12,395 nucleotides of DNA from an uncultured Comamonadaceae bacterium (GTDB taxonomy: Bacteria > Pseudomonadota > Gammaproteobacteria > Burkholderiales > Burkholderiaceae), in contig CAMLSD010000122.1 in NCBI GenBank assembly GCA_946482595.1, positions 1 to 12,395 of the forward strand. Reading direction: 5' to 3'. The position numbers and the translations under genes are program-made. Numbering within the stretch: position 1 is the stretch's first letter; every line of letters starts with the position of its first letter. This document shows, piece after piece, positions 6,468 to 12,395 of the stretch. The notes below the pieces were generated by a model. The model saw only the letters and a list, made by a program, of their open reading frames with translations. It was not told the DNA's origin and searched no databases.

Positions 6468-7783
6468 CCCGGCGTGTCGCGGTTGTCGGCTCGGGCATCG
6501 CCGGGCTCGCCGCAGCCTACCGGCTGGCCCCCACGGCCCAGGTGACCCTGTACGAGGCCGACACCCGCTTCGGCGGCCATGCACACACGGTCGACGTCAC
6601 GCTGGACGGGCAGACCGCCGGCGTGGACATCGCCTTCCTGTCGCTCAACACCCGCACCTATCCGCAGTTGCTCGCGCTGTTCGCCGAGCTGGACGTGGCC
6701 ACCGTCGAGGCCCCGCTGACGTTTTCGGTGCAGGTGCCCGACGACAACCTGGAATGGACCGGCCCCAGCCTCAACGCACTGTTCGCGCAGCGCCGCAACC
6801 TGGTGCGGCCCCGTTTCCTGCGCATGCTGGCCGACGTGCTGCGGTTCAACCGCCAGGGCACGCGCCTGGCGCAGCACGGCGCCGAGGCCGCCCTGCGTGA
6901 ACCGGTGGGCGAATTCCTGCGCCGACACCGCTACAGCCAGGCCTTCACCGACTGGTACCTGCTGCCGATGGTGGGGTCGCTCTGGAACTGCCCCACATCC
7001 CAGGTGCTGCAGTTTCCGATCGCAACGCTGATCCGCTACTGCCACAACCACGGCCTGATCGACTCCACCGGCCGGCAGCCCTGGCACACGGTGCGTGGCG
7101 GCTCTCGCACCTACGTTTTGCGCCTGCTCGAGCGCCTGAAGCAGCACGGCGCCATCGTCCATGCCGGCACCCCCGTGCTGGGCGTGCAGCGCGACGGCAC
7201 GGGGGTGCGCGTGCGCTCCCGCCTGGGCATCGACCATCATGATCACGTCGTGCTGGCCTGCCACGCCGATCAGTCCCTCGCCCTGCTCGAGGATGCAGAC
7301 GACACCGAACGATCCCTCCTCGGTGCGTTTCGCTTCCAGGCCAACCGGGCCGTGCTGCACACCGACGCGCGCATGATGCCCCGGCTGCGGCGCGCCTGGG
7401 GCTCGTGGAGCTATGAACGCGCCCGCCGCCAGGGTGCCGCCAGCGGCGACGGCGCCTGTGTGCACTACTGGCTCAATGCCTTGCAACCCTTGCCGTTCAC
7501 GACTCCGCTGCTGTGCTCGCTCAACCCGGTGCGCGAGCCCGATGCGGCACGGGTCATCGACCGCTTCGAGTTCACCCACCCGATCTTCGACCTGGCGGCC
7601 ATCGCGGCGCAGCGACGCATGCAAGAACTTCAGGGATGTCGGCGTACCTGGTTCTGCGGCGCCTGGATGGGCTACGGGTTTCATGAAGACGGCATCCAGG
7701 CCGGGTCAGCGGTTGCAGCCGCCCTGGCCCAGGCGGAAATACGTCACGAATTGTCGCGACCGCACCACGTTGGTGCAGTCTAG
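6464..7783 (+). CDS. FAD-dependent oxidoreductase, COG2907 type
   Basis: A 439-residue flavoprotein of the amine-oxidase-like superfamily. The Rossmann motif is VVGSGIAGLAAAY (G9, G11, G14), with E31 at the end of the second strand to hold the FAD ribose and GGHAHT at residues 37-42. The C-terminal FAD-closing segment is FCGAWMGYGFHEDGIQAGSAV, the usual ending of the COG2907 group. In many proteobacteria this group sits with a DUF1365 protein and a cyclopropane-fatty-acid synthase-like protein and is thought to act on lipids; those partners are absent here. The usual VDTGFIVFN-like stretch reads VDIAFLSLN. The ATG overlaps the scpA stop as ATGA, which implies translational coupling. Substrate is unknown. 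Confidence 0.88.
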   Translation: MTRRVAVVGSGIAGLAAAYRLAPTAQVTLYEADTRFGGHAHTVDVTLDGQTAGVDIAFLSLNTRTYPQLLALFAELDVATVEAPLTFSVQVPDDNLEWTGPSLNALFAQRRNLVRPRFLRMLADVLRFNRQGTRLAQHGAEAALREPVGEFLRRHRYSQAFTDWYLLPMVGSLWNCPTSQVLQFPIATLIRYCHNHGLIDSTGRQPWHTVRGGSRTYVLRLLERLKQHGAIVHAGTPVLGVQRDGTGVRVRSRLGIDHHDHVVLACHADQSLALLEDADDTERSLLGAFRFQANRAVLHTDARMMPRLRRAWGSWSYERARRQGAASGDGACVHYWLNALQPLPFTTPLLCSLNPVREPDAARVIDRFEFTHPIFDLAAIAAQRRMQELQGCRRTWFCGAWMGYGFHEDGIQAGSAVAAALAQAEIRHELSRPHHVGAV

Positions 7784-7849
7784 AGAACCCAACCGCCCGC
7801 ACGGCCCCGCAAGCCTTGTGCAGCGCAACATCGGGGCGCCCGGCATCGT

Positions 7850-7855
7850 TAGAAT
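7850..7855 (+). promoter_or_regulatory. Probable -10 box for panB-panC
   Basis: TAGAAT (five of six to consensus, in the context GTTAGAATCC) lies 42 bases before the panB start in the 114-base gap after the FAD oxidoreductase. No matching -35 is visible at 16-18 bases. The rest of the gap shows no gene and no strong terminator. Confidence 0.4.
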
Positions 7856-7897
7856 CCGCCAGCCCGTCACCTCCAGCGCCTCGCGCCGCTCACGACG

Positions 7898-9603
<1,706 letters not shown>

Positions 9604-9619
9604 GCCGGCACCCAGCCGA

Positions 9620-9635
9620 CGCGCGCCGGCGCGCG
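9620..9635. repeat. 16-bp perfect palindrome between convergent genes
   Basis: CGCGCGCCGGCGCGCG is its own reverse complement. It occupies the 36-base gap between the panC stop (9603) and the TusA-like stop (9640). It could fold in RNA and help terminate both genes, but there is no T-run, so intrinsic termination is doubtful. Confidence 0.5.
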
Positions 9636-9639
9636 GCGA

Positions 9640-9867
9640 TCAGCGCCGGCGCAGCACGTGGACGAACTCCTTGTCGAGCGTCTGCTGGTCGACAAGTTCG
9701 TTGCCCGTCTGCTTGGCAAAGGCCTGGAAGTCGCGCAGCGAACCCGGGTCGGTGGCCACCACCTTGAGCAGTTCGCCACTGTGCATCTCGGCCAGGGCCT
9801 TCTTGGCCTTTAGGATGGGCAGCGGGCAGTTCAGGCCGCGGGTGTCGAGTTCTTTGCTGATGTCCAT
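9640..9867 (-). CDS. TusA/SirA-like sulfur carrier protein
   Basis: A 75-residue protein of the TusA family, small cytosolic carriers that pass persulfide sulfur for tRNA thiolation, molybdenum cofactor or other sulfur chemistry. The family signature is DTRGLNCPLPILKAKKAL with the active cysteine C14 followed by P-x-P. The later VVATDPGSLRDFQAFAKQTG block is the typical second half. The length matches the family (E. coli TusA has 81 residues). The ATG at 9867-9865 has AAGGA (9878-9874) six bases upstream. It lies 71 bases downstream of the Nudix gene on the same strand but has its own -10-like box. Family paralogues (TusA, YedF, YeeD) cannot be separated from sequence alone, so no symbol is given. 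Confidence 0.93.
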   Translation of the reverse strand: MDISKELDTRGLNCPLPILKAKKALAEMHSGELLKVVATDPGSLRDFQAFAKQTGNELVDQQTLDKEFVHVLRRR

Positions 9868-9891
9868 TGGGAATCCTTGGGAGATGCCATC

Positions 9892-9897
9892 ATTTTA
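9892..9897 (-). promoter_or_regulatory. Probable -10 box for the TusA-like gene
   Basis: On the minus strand the sequence reads TAAAAT in the context CTTAAAATG, 25 bases before the TusA-like start. This is five of six to the sigma-70 -10. No good -35 is visible at 16-18 bases. It suggests a transcript separate from the Nudix gene. Confidence 0.4.
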
Positions 9898-9938
9898 AGC
9901 GGCACCCTGCCCTGACGTGCCCCGCCGGCAGGCTCGCC

Positions 9939-10475
9939 TCAGGTGCGCGGCCAGTCCATCCAGTTCACGGCATGGCCTCGCCCTCGCAGCCAGTCGGCCA
10001 GGGCGTGGCCTGTCCCTGCCGGCCAGCACTTCACGTCGTCCGGCGCCATGAGCTTGTACTCGACCAGTTCCGGCGACAGCACGATCTCGCCATGCGCGAC
10101 CGCGTGGTAGGCAATGATGACCTGGTTCATCCGCTTGAAATCGTAGGCGCCGATGATGTGCAGCTCGCTCACCTGCAGCGAGGTTTCCTCGGCGATCTCG
10201 CGCGCAATGCCCTCCTGCGGGGTCTCGCCGGCCTCCATGAAGCCGGTGATCAGGCCGAACGCGCGTCCAGGCCAGGCCGCGTTGCGCGCCAGCAGCAACT
10301 GCCCGTCCCGGTCGGACAACTCGATCACCGCGGCCAGCACCGGCGTCGGGTTGTTCCAGTGGGTGTAGCCGCAAGCCAAGCAGCGCAGCCGTTCGCGCTC
10401 GCCACCGTCCTCGACCTGCATCAGCCGCTGCAGCGGGGTGGCACACTGCGGGCAGAACCTGAACTCATTGACCAT
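9939..10475 (-). CDS. Nudix hydrolase with N-terminal zinc ribbon
   Basis: A 178-residue protein. The N terminus has a four-cysteine zinc ribbon (C8-x-x-C11 and C32-x-x-C35, the second as CLACGY). A Nudix domain follows, with the box at residues 78-100: G78, E84, R92-E93, E96-E97. Nudix enzymes cleave nucleoside diphosphates linked to another group, using divalent metal at these glutamates. The canonical glycine near the end of the box is serine (S99). The ribbon-Nudix order recalls NudC (NADH pyrophosphatase), but the protein is shorter and lacks the SQPWPFP-type motif after the box, so NudC function is unlikely. The ATG at 10475-10473 has AAGGA (10485-10481) five bases upstream, which fixes the start. 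It is head to head with the methyltransferase gene. Confidence 0.9.
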   Translation of the reverse strand: MVNEFRFCPQCATPLQRLMQVEDGGERERLRCLACGYTHWNNPTPVLAAVIELSDRDGQLLLARNAAWPGRAFGLITGFMEAGETPQEGIAREIAEETSLQVSELHIIGAYDFKRMNQVIIAYHAVAHGEIVLSPELVEYKLMAPDDVKCWPAGTGHALADWLRGRGHAVNWMDWPRT

Positions 10476-11241
10476 GTCGATCCTTGATGACGTTGGCGAT
10501 CCGGGGGAGATGCCGGATGCTAAGGCCTGCACCGAGCGCGCGCTGTCGCGTGCGGTACTGAGCAATCAGCCGGGTCTGCATCCGCATCTGGACACCGTGG
10601 TGCGCAAGCACCTGGCCACGACGTTTCGCAAGCCACCGGCACCGTACAGCGTCGAGGCGATGTCACAGCTGCTGGCGCGCTGGGACGGCCGAGCCGAACT
10701 GGTGCTCGACAGTGCCTGCGGCACCGGCGAAAGCACCGCCACCCTGGCCCGCCAGCATCCTGGGGCCCTGGTGGTCGGGGTGGATCAGTCGCAAGAGCGC
10801 CTGGCCCGCGGCCAGCGCAAGCTCACCGCACAGGCCCCGGCCAACCTGTTGCTGCTGCGCGCCGACGTGACCGACCTGTGGGCGCTGATGCGTGCCCGGG
10901 GCCTGGTGCTGTCGCACCACTACCTGCTGTATCCCAACCCCTGGCCCAAGGCCGAGCACCTGATGCGGCGCTGGAGCGGCCACCCCCGGCTGCCGGACCT
11001 GCTGGCGCTCGGCGGCCGGATCGAACTGCGCACCAACTGGGCCACCTATGCCCAAGAGTTCGCGCGGGCCCTGGAACTGGCCGGCTGGCGCAGCGAGGTG
11101 GGAGCCTGCACCGCCGACGCCGGCACGGCCCTGACACCGTTCGAGCGCAAGTACGCCGCCAGCGGGCATGGGCTGTGGCGGGTACGGGCCGACCTGCGCC
11201 CTGTTCAACCTCAGGCCGGAAACACGCCCGTGGACAGATAG
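10474..11241 (+). CDS. TrmB-like SAM-dependent methyltransferase
   Basis: A 255-residue methyltransferase related to tRNA (guanine-N7) methyltransferase TrmB. SAM-binding motif I reads VLDSACGTGEST (residues 77-88), then VVGVDQS. The TrmB-type block is YLLYPNPWPKAEH (150-162), and a TrmB-type substrate block TPFERKY is at 221-227. True TrmB usually has an EIGFGxG motif I, so this looks like a divergent paralogue; the target is unknown and tRNA guanine-46 is only one candidate. The start is uncertain. The ATG at 10474 overlaps the Nudix start on the other strand and has no ribosome binding site. The in-frame ATG at 10510 directly abuts GGGGGAG, too close for a good site, and would give 243 residues. 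The last 31 bases overlap cysM tail to tail. Confidence 0.85.
   Translation: MSILDDVGDPGEMPDAKACTERALSRAVLSNQPGLHPHLDTVVRKHLATTFRKPPAPYSVEAMSQLLARWDGRAELVLDSACGTGESTATLARQHPGALVVGVDQSQERLARGQRKLTAQAPANLLLLRADVTDLWALMRARGLVLSHHYLLYPNPWPKAEHLMRRWSGHPRLPDLLALGGRIELRTNWATYAQEFARALELAGWRSEVGACTADAGTALTPFERKYAASGHGLWRVRADLRPVQPQAGNTPVDR
10517..10523 (-). promoter_or_regulatory. Weak candidate -10 box for the Nudix gene
   Basis: On the minus strand the sequence reads TTAGCAT, 41 bases before the Nudix start. It is a partial match to the -10 consensus and no -35 is evident. If real, the Nudix promoter lies within the 5' part of the methyltransferase gene. Confidence 0.25.
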
Positions 11242-12116
11242 CGATCGCCTCGATCGCACACCACGAACACGATGGTCGCATTCTCGACCTGGCGCGCGAT
11301 CTGCAACGCCACCCAGCACGCACCGGCGGCGGAAATGCCTGCGAACAGACCTTCCTCGCGGGCAAGACGCCGCGCCATGTCCTCGGCATCGGCCTGGCTC
11401 ACATAGACCATCTCGTCGACGGCGCTTGGCACGTAGATCTTCGGCAGGTATTCCTCCGGCCACTTGCGGATGCCCGGGATGCGGGAGCCTTCACTGGGCT
11501 GTGCGCCGACGATGCGCACGTCCGCGCTGCGCTCCTTCAGGTAACGCGACACCCCGGTGATGGTGCCGGTGGTGCCCATGGCGCTGACGAAGTGGGTCAC
11601 GCGACCATCGGTGTCCTCCCAGATCTCGGGGCCGGTGGTCTCATAGTGGATGCGGGGGTTGTCGCCGTTGGCGAACTGGTCGAGCACCACGCCCTTGCCG
11701 TCCTTCTGCATCTGCTCGGCCAGGTCGCGGGCGTACTCCATGCCGCCGGCCTTGGGCGTGAGGATCAGCTCCGCACCAAAGGCCTTCATCGTCTGCGCGC
11801 GTTCGATCGACAGGTCCTCGGGCATGATCAGCAGCATCCGGTAGCCCCGGATCGCCGCCGCCATCGCCAGCGCGATGCCGGTGTTGCCGGACGTGGCCTC
11901 GATCAGCGTGTCGCCCGGCTTGATCTGGCCGCGCTCTTCCGCCCGGCGAATCATGCTGATGGCCGGGCGGTCCTTCACCGAACCGGCTGGATTGTTGCCC
12001 TCGAGCTTGCCGAGGATCACATTGCCGCGGCGGTCGTTGTCGGCGCCGGGCACGCGTTGCAGCTTCACCAGCGGCGTGCGGCCGATGGCATCTTCGATGG
12101 TCTTGTAGGCAGGCAT
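11211..12116 (-). CDS. cysM: Cysteine synthase B (O-acetylserine sulfhydrylase B)
   Basis: A 301-residue PLP enzyme that makes cysteine (with sulfide) or S-sulfocysteine (with thiosulfate) from O-acetylserine in the cytosol; E. coli CysM has 303 residues. The PLP lysine is K48 in NPAGSVKDR, the substrate-binding TSGNTG is at 75-80, and the phosphate-binding GTTGT is at 181-185. The CysM rather than CysK identity rests on EGSRIPGIRKWP and the C-terminal CDRGDRYLSTGVF (287-299). The start has AGGAGA (12128-12123) six bases before the ATG. A weak -10-like CACAAT lies at 12141-12136 on the minus strand. Its 3' end overlaps the methyltransferase gene by 31 bases. Confidence 0.96.
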   Translation of the reverse strand: MPAYKTIEDAIGRTPLVKLQRVPGADNDRRGNVILGKLEGNNPAGSVKDRPAISMIRRAEERGQIKPGDTLIEATSGNTGIALAMAAAIRGYRMLLIMPEDLSIERAQTMKAFGAELILTPKAGGMEYARDLAEQMQKDGKGVVLDQFANGDNPRIHYETTGPEIWEDTDGRVTHFVSAMGTTGTITGVSRYLKERSADVRIVGAQPSEGSRIPGIRKWPEEYLPKIYVPSAVDEMVYVSQADAEDMARRLAREEGLFAGISAAGACWVALQIARQVENATIVFVVCDRGDRYLSTGVFPA

Positions 12117-12144
12117 GAGCGTTCTCCTGCCGCCGATTGTGTCA

Positions 12145-12157
12145 GGCTTGACAAGCC
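12145..12157. repeat. Interrupted palindrome upstream of cysM
   Basis: GGCTTG and CAAGCC flank a single central A, making a 13-base near-perfect palindrome 28 bases before the cysM start. It contains the consensus -35 hexamer TTGACA on the plus strand (12148-12153), but no -10 lies at the right distance. An operator for cysM is possible. Confidence 0.35.
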
Positions 12158-12167
12158 CCTGCGCCGG

Positions 12168-12185
12168 GCCTGAGACCCCTCAGGC
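12168..12185. repeat. 7-bp hairpin between cysM and the tRNA promoter
   Basis: GCCTGAG (12168-12174) and CTCAGGC (12179-12185) pair perfectly around the 4-base loop ACCC. It overlaps the proposed -35 of the tRNA-Leu promoter, so a protein or a minus-strand transcript using it could affect that promoter. Confidence 0.4.
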
Positions 12186-12198
12186 GCTGTGCCATAAT
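12170..12198 (+). promoter_or_regulatory. Probable sigma-70 promoter for tRNA-Leu
   Basis: CTGAGA (12170-12175, four of six) and CATAAT (12193-12198, five of six) are separated by exactly 17 bases. Transcription would begin near 12205 and give a leader of roughly 105 bases before the mature tRNA. Confidence 0.5.
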
Positions 12199-12236
12199 CG
12201 CGGCCTCACAAGGAAACGCCGGGCCGCCCCAAGCTT

Positions 12237-12294
12237 CCTTGACCCCCGCGGGGGGCGGGCTGGGCGCAGCCCGGCCCCGGGGGCACGCTCAAGG
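12237..12294. repeat. GC-rich nested inverted repeat in the tRNA-Leu leader
   Basis: The outer arms CCTTGA (12237-12242) and TCAAGG (12289-12294) enclose a 12-base palindrome CCCCCGCGGGGG (12243-12254). They also enclose a hairpin CGGGCTG-GGCG-CAGCCCG (12256-12273) and a GGCCCCGGGGGC stretch. The arrangement resembles short dispersed palindromic repeats of Burkholderiales intergenic regions. It lies between the probable promoter and the tRNA, so it would be transcribed and removed by processing. No gene is present from 12117 to 12310. Confidence 0.55.
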
Positions 12295-12310
12295 CGCAGC
12301 CGCGCTCGCC

Positions 12311-12394
12311 GCCGAGATGGCGAAATAGGTAGACGCAGCAGACTCAAAATCTGCCGGTAGCAATACCGTGCCGGTTCGATTCCGGCTCTCGGCA
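12311..12394 (+). tRNA. tRNA-Leu (anticodon CAA)
   Basis: A type II tRNA with a long variable arm. The acceptor stem pairs GCCGAGA (12311-12317) with TCTCGGC (12387-12393), and A12394 is the discriminator base. The anticodon stem GCAGA/TCTGC (12338-12342 and 12350-12354) holds the loop CTCAAAA, with anticodon CAA at 12345-12347 that reads UUG. The variable arm is CGGTAGCAATACCG, and the T arm is GCCGG-TTCGATT-CCGGC. The window ends one base later with C, consistent with an encoded CCA that cannot be confirmed. Confidence 0.97.
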
Positions 12395-12395
12395 C

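Noticed and set aside
5343..6584. Long minus-strand open frame of 413 codons.
   Set aside because: It is antisense to DUF3460 and scpA, both of which are recognised families.
6452..7684. Long minus-strand open frame of 410 codons.
   Set aside because: It is antisense to the FAD oxidoreductase, with no recognisable motif of its own.
12148..12153. Perfect TTGACA as the -35 of the tRNA promoter.
   Set aside because: It is 39 bases from the CATAAT -10, far outside the normal spacing; CTGAGA at 12170 fits at 17 bases.
10878..12173. Long plus-strand open frame of 431 codons.
   Set aside because: It runs antisense through cysM and out of frame through the methyltransferase; both real genes have clear motifs.
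12180..12395. Minus-strand open frame of 71 codons starting MPRAGIEPARY.
   Set aside because: It is the antisense of the tRNA-Leu gene, a well-known source of false proteins containing AGIEPA-like strings.

Overview
The window is GC-rich, densely packed bacterial chromosome, and the gene content points to a betaproteobacterium of the order Burkholderiales (Leptothrix/Rubrivivax/Sphaerotilus-like). The best clues are a small DUF3460 protein directly upstream of scpA, a panB-panC pair, and -10 boxes of the TAAAAT/TAGAAT type. This placement is inference from family knowledge; no search was run. I see no transposase, integrase, phage gene, CRISPR array or obvious compositional island. The window reads as ordinary core and near-core chromosome with a few poorly characterised proteins.

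Layout. (1) 1-2422: the 5' end of a minus-strand gene that looks like glycerate 2-kinase. It is divergent from a full-length SulP anion transporter with a C-terminal STAS domain. That gene converges on a minus-strand hot-dog thioesterase closely resembling 4-hydroxybenzoyl-CoA thioesterase. (2) 2494-4768: a minus-strand CYTH-CHAD protein (triphosphate/polyphosphate type), divergent from an unrecognised 221-residue cytosolic protein. (3) 4799-6467: a minus-strand lipoprotein with two BamE-like (SmpA/OmlA) repeats, divergent from DUF3460 and scpA (kleisin subunit of the condensin-like SMC complex). (4) 6464-9603: a COG2907-type FAD oxidoreductase that overlaps scpA by ATGA, then panB and panC, two enzymes of pantothenate (coenzyme A) synthesis. 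(5) 9640-12116: minus-strand TusA/SirA-like sulfur carrier, minus-strand zinc-ribbon Nudix hydrolase, plus-strand TrmB-like methyltransferase and minus-strand cysM. The Nudix and methyltransferase genes are head to head, and the methyltransferase and cysM genes overlap tail to tail. (6) 12117-12394: a regulatory region with several inverted repeats, a probable promoter, a GC-rich nested inverted repeat and tRNA-Leu(CAA).

How the genes relate. PanB and PanC act in sequence on ketopantoate and then pantoate. CysM makes cysteine and the TusA-like protein handles sulfur, so both touch sulfur metabolism, but they are not in one operon. ScpA belongs to chromosome segregation; no scpB is present in the window.

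I do not see a convincing new multi-gene system. The items most worth a second look are the TrmB-like methyltransferase with an atypical SAM-binding motif, the unknown 221-residue protein opposite the CYTH-CHAD gene, the COG2907 flavoprotein translationally coupled to scpA, and the structured repeat in the tRNA-Leu leader.
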